Below are positions 11,628-23,381 of a stretch of 64,000 nt of DNA, in pieces. The notes below the pieces were generated by a model. That model did not search any database. It had not been told where the DNA came from and saw only the letters and a program-made list of their open reading frames with translations. Position 1 is the stretch's first letter; each line of letters opens with the position of its first letter. The stretch spans positions 1 to 64,000 of the forward strand of contig MU858098.1 of NCBI GenBank assembly GCA_033297075.1, written 5' to 3'. The translations under genes and the position numbers were made by a program. This DNA comes from Rhypophila decipiens. Taxonomy: Eukaryota; Ascomycota; Sordariomycetes; Sordariales; Naviculisporaceae.

Positions 11628-13589
11628 ATGGCCAGTAACACGTCCCTTGGCTTGGACTTGGAGTCGATCTGGTCACTATCCACCCTCACACACGTTCTAG
11701 TCGCAATTCTCGGCTATCATCTCTGCTTGAGTATTTATCGAAGTACGCATTTACTTGCTCAATTTGGCTTACTCACAATGGATTCAACACTGACCAAATA
11801 TTTGTCCAATGTAGTATGGTTCCACCCCTTGTCTGGTATCCCGGGACCCTGGTACATGGGTATGTCTCGTCTGCCTTTCTCCGTGTCCTTCGGCAGAATT
11901 TCATGGACTACAGCTGAGAATATCGATATCGTCGCACAGCGGCATCTCATCTACCTGAATTTTACTATGACGTTCTCCTCGGTGGCAAGTTGTTCCACGC
12001 CATTGATGCCGTTCATGAGAAGTACGGTACGTTTAGGTCTTTCGAAGAGGATCCAACCATGGCGGTGGAATTCTCCCATCAGGTTTGAGTGGACTAATCT
12101 GAATTATTTGCTTCTAGGGCCTGTTGTTCGCATCAGTCCCCGTGAGGTGCACTTTGACGATGTCGATATGATCAGCATTCTTTATCCCTTGTCTGGAAGG
12201 AAGACCAACAAGCCGATAGATATCGGGAAACGGACTGGAAGTACGTACCAGCCTACCACTGTAGTGCAAAGATACTGACAACTTGAAATGTCAGCACCCG
12301 ACTCTTTGGTCGCAACTGTCGACCATGATGACCATCGCCGTCGACGTAACGCCATGAGCGCATTCTTCTCTAACAACAGTATCCGACGCCTCGAACCTAT
12401 CATGCAAGAGCGGCTACGCAAGCTTCTTATCCGCATTCGCGACCACGGGGATGACAAGCCGATGGTAATGCACCCAGTCTTCCGCGCGTGCACAAACGAT
12501 GTTATTACCACCTATGCTTTTGGCAGCTGCTTCAACCTTCTTGAAGAACCGACATTTGGCGAACCGTACTTCAAATCGTGCGATATTCTCTTCCGACTTG
12601 AGCATGTATTCGGGAGTTTCTTTTGGCTCGCCGACCTTTTCCACCACATGCCACTGTGGCTCGTCCCTTGGCTCGTCCCCGAAATGCGGCTCCTTGTTGA
12701 GAAGCAGCAGTGGTGGATCGACCGTGTGCGCGAGATTCGGGACCACCCCGACCGAGAAGCAAGGTCAAAGAGCACCATACTCGAGGGTGTAATCACTGGG
12801 CGCCTTGTGGATAAGGACCTGACAGACAAACGGCTGGTAGCAGAGGCTCAGCTGCTGATATTTGCAGGCGAGGGCACGACAGGTTAGTATATCTCTCCCT
12901 CCATTTGCACTCAGAATCGTCCTCATTGTCTGAAGTGGAACTAACCTTATAATACGCCATAAAACACAGCCCATAGTCTGGTGGCAGCAGTATACCACGT
13001 TCTAACCAACCCCCCCATTTTCGACACTCTGAAAGAAGAACTCACCGCAGCCATCCCAGACGACAAAGCCCTGCCAACATTCCAACAAATAGAGACGCTC
13101 CCATTTCTCAACGCCGTGATCCAGGAGACAGTCCGCCTGCACCCGGGTGTGATTGCCCGGCAGGTGCGCATCTCACCCGACACTCCGATCGCGTACAAGG
13201 ACAAGTACGTTATCCCTCCAGGCACCATGTACAGCATGTCACCGTCGACGACACATCTCACGGCAGCCGAGTTTGGACCGGATCCTTACGTGTTTCGGCC
13301 CCAGCGCTGGATCGAGAACCCCAAAATCAGCCAGGCATTCTTGGGCTTTGCGCGCGGCTCGCGGAACTGCGTGGGCATGAATCTCGCTCGCAAGGAGATG
13401 GCCATGATTCTTGCCACACTGTTTCGCAAGTATGATTTGGCGGGGAAAGGACGCAAGACGGAGAAAGGTCGCCCCACCATGGCCCTGTATGATACCGAAA
13501 GGAAAAGGGATATTGATCCCGCTTCTGATTATATCATACCTATCCCGCAGAAAGGCAGCCAAGGGTTGAGGGTCGTCTTTGGGCACTGA
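11628..13589 (+). CDS. cytochrome P450 monooxygenase
   Basis: Six exons: 11628-11742, 11815-11859, 11940-12026, 12118-12240, 12295-12882, 12970-13589. All junctions are phase 1 and the total is 525 residues. An N-terminal hydrophobic anchor is followed by the FHPLSGIPGPWYM proline hinge, an FYYDVLLGGK segment as in trichodiene-oxygenase-like fungal P450s, the I-helix AGEGTT, ETVRLHP (ExxR) and the heme loop FARGSRNCVG with ligand Cys453. All catalytic signatures are present, so the enzyme looks functional. It would be ER-bound, depend on NADPH-P450 reductase, and hydroxylate or epoxidise the polyketide. It is divergent from the secreted oxidase and convergent with the second oxidase. The first three introns were placed by family alignment; the 45-nt second exon is the least secure. 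Confidence 0.85.
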
Positions 13590-13908
13590 GGGGACTTGAG
13601 TGTCAAGGATTCTTCTTTTCGTACCTGCGGATTCTCTACCACCTCCTAAGGCTTGTACGGAATGAGCTTAACCACTTCTGATTGAATATTTTCGTCTCGC
13701 TGAGCTTGCCGCTATACAAATGAAACAAAATACTTGCTCAAGATCGGACTGAGAATACATAGGAAGCTTATAAGTTTTTCTTTGTGCTGGGAAACAGACG
13801 GCAATGCACATTTGCAAACGTCGCTGTACAAAAATGCGCCGTCCAAGAGTGTTGTATTGCAACCGCCCTTGTCATTACGTACCATGATACGAAAGTCAAC
13901 AAACTCCC

Positions 13909-15713
13909 TCATCCCTCATTGTTTACATTGCGTCCAGCATAATACAAATCCACATCCCCAATCTTGAAACCACCCATACAGAGCTTCTGAAAAACCTGTT
14001 GCGGATCATACTTCCTTGCAACCGCTTTGAGCCTGTCAACATTGGCCTTTCCATAACTGCGCAATGGGTCCTGGCTCGCGTCCGCATAATTGATGTATTC
14101 CCAGTCCAAATACCCATCAATCTCAGGCTTCGCGGCAAACTTGCGCACAGCCTCAAGGTATGCTTTACAAAGCGGATATGCGAGGGCCTCCTGCTCTGGA
14201 GTGCGCACCATGACCGATGTCTGGACAAGCAGGGCGTCGTGCTCAGAAGGCAGGCCGAGGGCGTTATCACGCGGCTTGGTACATATTCTTGGTAGTGGCT
14301 GGAAGAGACACATGGCCCAAAAGTCACCGTCTGGTGCTATTTCCGTCGTGATCTTTGTCACAAGCTGTTCATGGAGTGCAGCAGCGTGGGATGCAATGCG
14401 GGCGTCGTTTTTGAAGGTCGCTGTGAACCAGATTGAACTAGAGACAGACGGGCAGAGTCGTTAGTCGGTCGATACTTCTCATAAAAGAAAGCAGGGCTAG
14501 ATTATACGTACTGGAATCCCAACGGCAGCTTGTTGTAGGCGACAAGATCGGCGAGGGAGGTCATCTTGACATCGGTGTGGGAGGCCGGGAGGGACATCAA
14601 TTTCTCGTACGCCGGCGCGTTTGCCACGGCGCCTACATGCGCATACACGGCGATGATACCTAGCTTAGCCATGTGCGGCTTTCTCTTTGATCAGCACGTG
14701 GTTCTTCTTTATCTCTCGCTAACTTCTTCAAAGGTGCACAAGTCTTTCGGATTTCTAACGTATAGGACATACTCACTGCATATTCTCGTTAGTAACCAAG
14801 ATTTCGGAAGAGATGTCAGATGTCACTTACCTTGGTATATGTAAAATAACATCAAGTTAGCATCAACATCCTCATGGACGCGCTCTGTGAACTCGACCAA
14901 GGCATCAGCCGCCAAATCCTTGATATCCCACGGCATAATCGTCAAGCCGCCCCAGATATTGTTCTGTCCCGGAAGGGCGCGCATCCGGAAGTTTGTCACT
15001 ACTCCCAAGTTGTTGCCCCCGCCTTTGAGCGCCCAGAACAAATCACTGTTCTCATCAGCCGAAGCAGTCACAATACGGCCGTCCGGGGCGAGGACCACCT
15101 CGAAGGCGACGACGTTGTCACAGGCGAAGCCGTGGCTAGCGGTAAAATAGGTGTTGCCACCCCCGAGAATCAGCCCGCCGACCCCGACACCACCTTCCCT
15201 TCCGCCCGGCACTGCGAGTCCCAGTTGATGCAGCTTCGAGTACACGTTTGCCCAACGGTCACCGGGCCCAATATCGACCAGTACTTCATCATTGGAGGAC
15301 GCAGAGCTTTCCCCATTCTGCTCAATATTAATATTTGAGGACGACTGCGTACTTGTAACAACCCTGGTCCAGTTCAAAAGCCCCAAATCGAGTGTGATAC
15401 CACCGTCTATGTTGCTGGCACCAACATTAGGCGCATGGCCTCCGCTGCGGACGGCAAACCGATGTCCCTCTCCACTAGACAAAATGCGGATGGCACTTGA
15501 TACATCGAGAGCAGATCTGGGCCGGATGATGCAGGCTGGAACAAGCCGTGATGCTGTCTTGGAAAAGTAACTTTCCTGCCGGGTGGAGTAGGCCTCATCC
15601 GAAGGGAGAAGAACTTCCAAGCCGGCGTGGCGGAGAGATTCTTGGATTGATACAGCCGGAGCTGGAGCCGCAGCCGGAGCCGAGTGGTGGATTTGGGCCG
15701 GGTCAGTCAGCAT
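13909..15713 (-). CDS. FAD-binding PCMH oxidoreductase (BBE-like), probably intracellular
   Basis: Exons 14831-15713, 14512-14659 and 13909-14437 give 519 residues. The PCMH domain has RSGGH with His93 as the probable covalent FAD site, then a glycine-rich GGREGGVGVGG loop and LFWALKGGG. The C-terminus keeps the BBE-like WEYINYAD and YDPQQVF segments. No signal peptide is visible; the start is rich in Ala and Pro (SAPAAAPAPAV). It probably catalyses a two-electron oxidation or an oxidative cyclisation. Intron 1 (14660-14830, 171 bp) is long for this locus and contains a coding-like stretch in another frame (YVLYVRNPKDL), so an extra exon or isoform is possible. Its upstream region has three CCAATCA boxes. 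It is convergent with the P450. Confidence 0.8.
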
Positions 15714-15947
15714 TTTTGGTGCCCTGTTTCGGTTCGGACTGCAGTTACAGTGGAAACAACTGCTGAATCGAGGGAAAAGAACATAGACTGTAGGTACTCT
15801 GACCCCCGATTATTACGCTGAAAGACGTAATTCTGCTTACCTCACTCACAGTCAGTTCGTACAGAGATCCTTTGTGGGAACTGCACATTTCTGAAATGAG
15901 GCCGTACTTACGCCAAGACGCTTGTTGGCCATGTCGATGACCCGCGT

Positions 15948-16054
15948 CCAATCAGAAGGTGTCACCCCATCCTACCGTTTCCCCCAAAGGACCTGGCGAT
16001 GACATCCGACCAATCAGATGCCGTCGACGTAATATGCAGTCATGCCGGACCAAT
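15948..16054 (+). promoter_or_regulatory. three CCAAT boxes upstream of the second flavin oxidase
   Basis: CCAATCA occurs at 15948, 16010 and 16050, all in the same orientation, 235-340 bp upstream of the oxidase start at 15713. CCAAT is the site of the HAP/CBC complex, which works in either orientation. An 8-mer GACGTAAT, a half-site-like word for bZIP-type proteins, occurs at 15824 and 16026. Binding is not shown. Confidence 0.4.
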
Positions 16055-16059
16055 CATAA

Positions 16060-17120
16060 TCCAACCAAGTAATCATCTCCACCAAAACGCGGCTGTCGGG
16101 ATGATTACGGCCCGTCCCGGGATAGCACCCACCTGTCGACAGTCGACACTATCGCGGGGGTGTGGTCGACTGTTGACAATGCATATACGCGGTGGCCTTG
16201 GATCGCCGGATTACATGCATACCGGGACTTTGTGCCGCAGCGCATCATTCTTCCCGAAACAACAACGTCCAAAAAACAACCGATCAGTTAAAAGGAGGGT
16301 TGCCTGTATTTGCACGGCGCAGTGTTGTTACCGTTGTATTCCCCCCTATTCCGTATAATTTATACGGTATAACAAGGGTGAACACAAGCAAGTCCAGGGT
16401 ACTCAGAGTAATCCCTGAAGTAATCAAGGGATGCGGATAAGAAATGTGAGGCTCCTGTTGAGAGGAATGGATCTCTTTGGCCTGACCGTGACTTTGGGGG
16501 CCGATTTTTGTTGAGGGGGAAATCAACGATTCAGCTGTCTGAAAAATGTCTGGCGACGCCTGCAGAGGCGAGAGGTCACGGAGAGGTCACGCAGACCACA
16601 ACGAGCTACCGACAAAACCATATCTGGCACAAACATGACTGCCACCCACTAAGAATCACGTCGAGTGAAGGTGGCGTCTATGCACTAAACATGAAATAAA
16701 AGGCTGACTCGTAGCTGGCGGAGTGCGGACAATTGATGGCCATGAAGGGGACTTGGATATGAAGGACAGACTCCGGTAATTCAGGAGAGTACGGGAAGAA
16801 TCAAGAACTCAATCTATGTTCCTCGGGGCTTCATTAACTCCGGGCTTATCACACTATCAAAAAACTAATATTTCCGTGCTTGGTCGCTTGCTTCATTGAT
16901 TCCTCTGTGGCCGTTCTTGACATAAGCTCTGACAGCCCGAGCGGAAAGCTTTGGGGAATGCACTGGTAGGTATATCGATATATACTTGGATAAATGCTAG
17001 TAGACTTTTGCAAGTTTCAATTCACACACCGTTTCGTCTTCTTTAACTTGACCTTTTTCACTTTTCCTATTCAGTTCCTAGTAATGACAGAGAATAGAAA
17101 AACAGATCACTGTGCAACCC
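16060..17120. other. intergenic region between oxidase promoter and bANK gene
   Basis: About 1 kb with only short frames. It contains the distal part of the oxidase promoter and the 3' end of the bANK gene. I see no further feature. Confidence 0.4.
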
Positions 17121-18908
17121 CTACTTTCTCGATCTATTGCCACCCCTGTACTTCTCCTTAAGCCCAGCAGCAGCTTTCTGCGGCGTTGCCCTGATTCTGC
17201 TTGCCAAGTTGGCCCCGAACTCGAGCAAGAGCTCAACACCAGCCTCAAAGCCGGAATCAATAGCCCGGTGGAGTGGGGTCAACCCCTCATAATCATACAC
17301 ATCAACATCCATGGCCGTTCGTCTGTCAGATTCTCCGTCTTGTCCATTACCATTTCTCTTGTTCTCATTGCCTTTGTCAAGCAAGTGCCTCAAGATTGTT
17401 CTCCTCCTCTTTAGAACAGCACAGTGCAACGCCGTCTGTCCGTGCTTGTCCCTCACACTACCCACCGTCGCACCGGCATCCAGCAGCGTGAGAACCACGT
17501 CCTCGAAGCCGCCTTGCACGGCGTGCATAAGGGCTGTTTGACCGTTGCTGTCCGGCTCGTTGATAACGGGCTGTAGGTCGTGTCTTTGCAAGAGCATGCG
17601 CACGATGCGGTCGTGTCCTTTGGATGCCGCGAGGTGCAAGGGGCTCAACCAATCATCCGAGTCAGAGGTAGAGTCTTCAACTTCTCGGTAGGTGGAAGAA
17701 CCATTCGTCTCGTGGGTAGTATGATAATCATCCCTGTTCTGTCGGTATCTCCCTGAGGAGGAGGATGGAGCTCTGTGGCCTTTCTTGTGCTTTCGGGCTC
17801 CGGTAGAGCTTTCATCACGCATCGGTCGTGGCGTCTTTGTCCCCATCCCGCCATCAAAAAGGACAGCCGGCTCTAGCTGTTCATGTTGCTGCCTATGCAG
17901 GTCGCAGGACTCTTGCTCGAGGCTACCCCCTATACTATTGACCCCTGGTGGCGCAAACAGTGGGTAGTTGTTGATGAGATTTTCAGGGTATGACGGCGAT
18001 GTCACCGACATGGATCGTGTCGCTGACATTGGAATATCAGGAGGAGGGAAGGAATCGTCGTCGTCGACAGCAGAACCACTTGGAAACATGAAGCTGGGCG
18101 TCATCTGCTCGCCTCCAGGATATCCCTCGTGGGAAGTGAGCTGATGGGGCACTGGGGCAGGGGGTGGTGATTTTGAGAAGGCGTCTATGTCGCCAAAGTC
18201 CCATGCTGTCCCGAGGTCGCCCAACAATCCTCCCATTCCCGAGGCGAGAGACCGGGCTCTATCTGTTCGCGACGCCCTTTGATTGGTGCTTTGAATGCTG
18301 CTCACCGGTGGGCTTTCAGGAATAGGCCGCGCAATCTCGTTGTTATCGCCATCGTTTTCAACGAGGAATTGGGGAAAGAGATCTGGAGAGAGGAAGTGGT
18401 CGGCTGTTACATTGCTCGATGATGGTGATGGCGTCACTAAATTGAATGGCTCGGTTGGATAGGTGGTGCTGCTAGGCCTCAGAGTTCGAGCTTGGTGGTG
18501 TGCGGCAATGGGCGGGCTGCTGAGTTCGACTTGTTGTCCGCTTGTTGATTTGTTATTCTGCTGACAATGCTGCGTCTGCTGTCTTTCTTGCTCGCGTACA
18601 GTAGCCTTGTTCTGGCTTTGCTTCCCTGATGAAAAACCAGAGAGCAGTTGTTAGACCAATTGCCTGATTACCATCGCAAAGTTGGCACCAAAGATTGGGG
18701 TGATCGGTCGCTCATCTGGTCTGCATACTGACTTTGACAAGACAAGATGGCCGGCAGCAAGGGGGAAAATATTCCAACAAAAGGAAGGCTCGAAAAGACC
18801 GAATTTGGAGAGGAACGATTAGCACCTACAGCGAAACCGGCGCTGTGCCAGACGGTTTTGCTCCCGTCTGCGTTTGGCCAGTCCATCACCCTGCTCCTTT
18901 GGATCCAT
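17121..18908 (-). CDS. bANK transcription factor (basic region plus ankyrin repeats), TOXE-like
   Basis: Exon 1 (18830-18908) encodes MDPKEQG... and the bZIP-type basic region KRRREQNRLAQRRFR (residues 12-26). A 204-bp intron (GTAGGT...CAG) joins it to exon 2 (17121-18625); the total is 527 residues. After the basic region I see no heptad leucine zipper, only a Gln- and Ser-rich stretch. From about residue 355 there are four ankyrin repeats (SPLHLAASKGH, QTALMHAVQGG, QTALHCAVLKR, TPLHRAIDSGF). A basic region without zipper plus four C-terminal ankyrin repeats is the defining layout of the TOXE family, the pathway activator for HC-toxin biosynthesis in Cochliobolus carbonum. The family binds ATCTCNCGNA. 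Nuclear location and control of this cluster are inferred. The short first exon is easily missed: a model starting at 18437 would lose the DNA-binding region. Confidence 0.85.
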
Positions 18909-20451
18909 CCTGTTTTCTGATCCTTGGAATTGCGAAGTCGGACTTAATGCATTATTTGGAAATTCACCCGCGTATGGCGTCAGGCGTCAAGTCTCGCAGC
19001 TTCGTCCTTCGTCGATTGATGAGCAAATACAGTGATTCGGTTCTCGCATGTCGTTGCGCGGAATTCACCCGAAACGAGTGATGACTAAGCGCACCGTGCG
19101 GAATGGAGGGGATGCCTAATAGCACCGTGGGACTGTACCTCTCCGTTGGTGGTCAAGTATAGGCAAGATATCGACACAAGATGTAGTTATTAGTGAATTC
19201 GAGCAGATTGTGAAGAAATCCTCCATCCTGAGATCCAAGGACGTTTAAGATCTCCGGCAGTTGCCCAAGCCGGTCCAATTTCGAAGTCCATGAGCCAGAC
19301 CAGCCATCAAGATGTAAGTTGGAGCGGTTAAAGCACGGCATCACCCGGCTCGCCGTGCTGGTACAGATTCCCGAGTTCGGGGTGCCGTTTCTGGACGCCA
19401 TTCGGAACATAAAATGTCACTACACGATCAGCTAATCAGTAAATAACTAGCCGACTGCTTCCTTGGACTTTCTATTGGGCCAACTACGCCGTCTTGCGCT
19501 AATGCGCCGTGTGACAGCCTTTGTCTGTATAGTGCCGAGCGTTTAATTCTCTGTGGCGTGAAAAAGCCCCATCTAGCTGTCAAGTCTCGCCATCTCCCCA
19601 CTCTGCCAGGCCAAATCCTTCAAGAACATTCTTCACCAAGTTGGACGCATGAAGTGAAATTGCAACGTTTCGGGCCTTTTGTGTAGCATCAATGAAGTGT
19701 GGGCGACTGGTCGTCCCGTGCCCAGCTACGCCTCAAAGACGCAGCCAACAGTGAGGTCCTCGGTGTAGTATTGTACAACGGGGGTAATGCAACCACGTTC
19801 TTCCCGCAGCGCATTTTTACCAACAGCCCCTCCTTGAAAACGGTGACTGGGGGCAACGATCGGGAGCGGGAGCAGTCACTTCATATCATATAAACCGTAC
19901 CAATTGAAGGCATGGAGTTAGCGGTTAACCTTGAATACCTTGTCTTTCCACACCACGACGGTTATTCGTCAGGCCCTTACAGCTACGCCGCAGACGCACC
20001 ATTTCTCGCTTTCTTGGTTGACGAGGATCTGAATAGTTCGCGGGAAAAATCGATACGTGCCACTGAGTCAGCTCTTGCAGGCGGCAGGACGTTAGAAATC
20101 CCCCGATACACCCGACTTCTATATCACATTAGATAAGAAAGGTGCAAAAAAGCTTACTGTTCAAGAGAAATCCTTTTCAATTTTCAAAATTTGTGTGGAG
20201 GTATTCCATCGCGGTAAATTACACGTAATTACCTGAGACCTTGGTAGCTTCTCAGACAAACGAACCCGGACAGCTACTTATGCAGAACAGACGCTAGAGA
20301 TTGTGTTTCTCGAACCTCCAAGATAAAACATGACCAATACAGCCTAGCCAGTTCGAACCGTACAGATAAACAGCAATACAGACCAAGGAACAGCGGGGAG
20401 ATAAGCCAAACAAAAGATACCTAGGCAAACAATACATACTCTTGGACAAAT
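18909..20451. other. 1.5-kb gap, no recognisable gene
   Basis: This holds the bANK promoter and an unassigned remainder. Several frames of 60-115 codons exist on both strands, but none has a recognisable domain or convincing splice partners. A word one base off the tox-box (ATCTCCGGCA, 19250-19259) lies about 340 bp upstream of the bANK start, but its CG is broken. Confidence 0.4.
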
Positions 20452-21944
20452 CTACACAACGGTCCCACTCGAGCTCACCGTGGTAGTAGTATTGGTATAG
20501 CCTGCTTGGGTGTCCCACTTGCCCCCATGATCCTTTAGGTCAAATGCCTCCGTACTCGCAGTGTCGTTGTTTCTTCTCTCAGGCATCCGCCGCCAGCCGT
20601 CATCGTGAGAAAAGTCCACCGTCATCAGGCCCGAGGTGGGCATGGGCAGCTTCCACGTGTCGTGGTCGTACCCGTGTCCCTCGAGGAAGTGTGCTGTAGA
20701 GAGCAGTGTGGCCGACATCTTATCCAGATAGTACTTGAAGGGGTTTTTATGCTTTTGAACCGACGTTGGAGTGCGTTTCTTGACCTCGGCTGCGCTGTGC
20801 TTGTTGCGGTGCTGCACAAACAGAGAGCGGAAAGAGATGGCGCAGGCAACCATGAATGCTGTTTTTTTTGCCAATGAAATGTTAGTGATTCCATTCTCTG
20901 TCACTGTCCCGCAGCTTTCCTATTTGGGTGGAGGGTAACTCAACGTACAGGTCACGTATTCGACACCAAACCAAAACGCCCAGTCGACATTGATCTGTCG
21001 GAGGGCATGTTGAGGGTCCTCGACAATCGTTTTGGAGAAAACACCGCGCACCGTGGCGATCGCAATCGTGAAGAGGACGAGGCAGAAAATTCCCGAAAAG
21101 ACGAGCTTTTGGCGGATTGAGAAGCGAGTGCTCCATAGCACCCAAACGGGGAAGACAATGACTAGAGGTCCAGAACGATTATCATATTAGTATCGGGATG
21201 ATTTACAGAACAAGATAAAATAGCAGAAAGTAGGGTTAATTATAGAAAGAGGAAGAATACACTTACGAACCAAGTCAGAGACGACGTCCAACACACTCGC
21301 AGCGATCTCCTTTCGATGGACATCATACAAGTTCTCGGGGGTTAGGCAAGTGGCAAAGATCTCGTCGATGTCGTTAAACATGCACTGGTATTGGTTGAGA
21401 CCAATACTGGCGAAGCCGCATCCCATGACAAATACGGCAAGCACCCACCAGGTATAGAGATAGACTTGAATCTGGTTGCCCAAGCGGTAGAAAAGAACCA
21501 GGAAGCTGGCCTTGATGAGCCAGAGGCCGACATGTACGATGATAGACAGAGCGCCGATAGCCTGTAGTGCGTGCTTCGTGTCCTCCATAAACGTCGGTCC
21601 TGGTGTCCAGGTACCTTCGGCTGCGTCCTTCATATTGTACATGTCATCGAGGTAAGCCTGGTTGGTGGCCGCCATGGCGATGAAGAGGACGAGGGCACCC
21701 CCGACGAGATAGTCCTCTGCAAGCAGGCGGCCGAAACAAACCCAACGGATGTAGGCGCGGGCAAAATAGATAATGGTCATGGCGACCGAGGCCACCCACA
21801 GAAATATCTGCCAAAATAAAGGATATAGGTTAGAAAATCCTGGTTTCCACACATATTCGGTTCCTTTTTCCGTGCGTCCATATCCTAGCGATGATCAAGA
21901 CTCACAAGGTGGGCCTCCAGCGACACGATCACCCCGTCGTCCAT
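20452..21944 (-). CDS. PTH11-type seven-helix membrane protein (fungal rhodopsin-domain family)
   Basis: Four exons, 21906-21944, 21267-21807, 20949-21161 and 20452-20903, give 414 residues. A 13-codon first exon (MDDGVIVSLEAHL) leads into hydrophobic helices that I count as seven: FLWVASVAMTIIYF, YLVGGALVLFIAMAA, IGALSIIVHVGLWLIKASFLVLFY, YTWWVLAVFVMGCGF, a helix around DVVSDL with IVFPVWVLW, LVFSGIFCLVLFTIAIA and the last around AFMVACAISFRSLF. This is the fungal rhodopsin/PTH11-like layout with Arg/Lys-flanked loops and a Ser/Thr-rich cytosolic tail. Such proteins are orphan receptor-like or of unknown function and are common near secondary-metabolite genes. Whether it belongs to this pathway is unclear. 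The exon 3-4 junction was chosen by frame. Confidence 0.75.
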
Positions 21945-23381
21945 GGTGGCAGTGCGTACTGTAAGGATGGGAGAGCGGTGTTGATGCAGGGTCCAATCTG
22001 CAGTGTCAAGTGCACGGGGCAAGTATACCTAGTATAGATCTGGGGGGAACGGGATGGGTAAGAGAGATCGAGATAAGATATCCGTGTATTGCCCAAGAGA
22101 GGATGAGAAAAAGGACTAGTCCTCAAACGAAGGCTCTTTTGACATCTTAAACTGTCACCTATTTCTCATGTCGCATTCCAGTCAGACTTAACTCCCGAAA
22201 GTAAGAATCCAAACAAAAAAGGAAGGTGATGTTTCAAACAAAGTGCTTCACATCACAGCCAAGTTTACGAAATGGGGGATGGGGGCACAGAAACAGTTGT
22301 CAGCCGTTAAGAATGAGGTCGAGCCTAGACTGACTGGTCTCGGTGGTGGCTGGGTCCCATCAGCATTATACCGTTGTCGCATTTGCCGCCTTACGGCCTT
22401 GATCAGGTATTGGTGACTTTGATTGGGGGTATACTACAAGAAGGCAGACGCCTGCTGCCTACCAGCAAAGGAGGAATCGATACATGTGGAAGCATGGAGA
22501 CGGGTAGGGCCCCAGGTTGGAACTGACAGTCAAAGGGGTTGACCATATCTGGTAAACGCCACCAACAAACATCAACAGCGTTGCGATTGCTAGTCTATGA
22601 AATGAAGACAATGCGACGACGGTACGGGTAAACATCCTGATGAAGGAAATCCCCACGGAAAAGGATTTAATGACAAGGACTCTTGGCCGCACAGTAGCAC
22701 AGGCTTCTGGGATCAAGACTCGCTGTATCATTCTCAGCTCAAAGGTCTGGGGGGGAGTGGGGGAGACAACGAATAACAGGACTGAAAGCGGTAACCCAGG
22801 GCGAGGAGTGCTGCAAAGGAAGGACAAAGTACCGCAGGACATAATCGGCAGATAAGGGTGAGAGAAATTACCTGATCAATGACCGCTGAATGGTGTGACC
22901 CGATCGTTGAAAGCAAGGAAAACATGGAGTGGCGCCTGTACCGTACTTTGTAAAGCTTGGATCTGTCAGGCACTGTGGGGCGTATGGGACGGTACATAAT
23001 ACACTTATTGGGCGTTCTGTAGTGAACCATAGAACCATCCATCTCACAAGATCCAGAGCATGAAGAGAAGCGTCCAATCGTTCTTTCTGCTTCTTCTGGT
23101 CACAGAAACTTAGAAATTTGTCAAGCAATTGGCGTCTACATCCAAGAAAAACAGAAACAAGGCATATTGGAACTTGGTCTTGCCTTGTATTCACTTTTCC
23201 TGATACTCTCTGTTCGGATGACATCCCTCCTTAGCATAATTACATGTCATACGCAATGGGACATGATACTCGGGTTTGGTATTGACAAGTAGATGCCGAA
23301 CAGGAATGCTTTTATTTCTACGTAAATCATAGTAAAAATTATAGGTAGGAGAATGGTTATTGTCCATGTTTTTTTTAGGGG
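21945..23381. other. intergenic region
   Basis: 1.4 kb with only short overlapping frames on both strands and no recognisable product. It contains the promoter of the membrane-protein gene and the 3' flank of the hydrolase gene. Confidence 0.4.

Noticed and set aside
16300..16400. Palindrome around TATACGGTATAAC/CCGTATAATTTATACGG as an origin or operator
   Set aside because: A short AT-rich palindrome in intergenic DNA with nothing else to support a function.
20452..21944. PTH11-like gene as an exporter for the cluster
   Set aside because: It has the seven-helix receptor-like layout, not a transporter fold.
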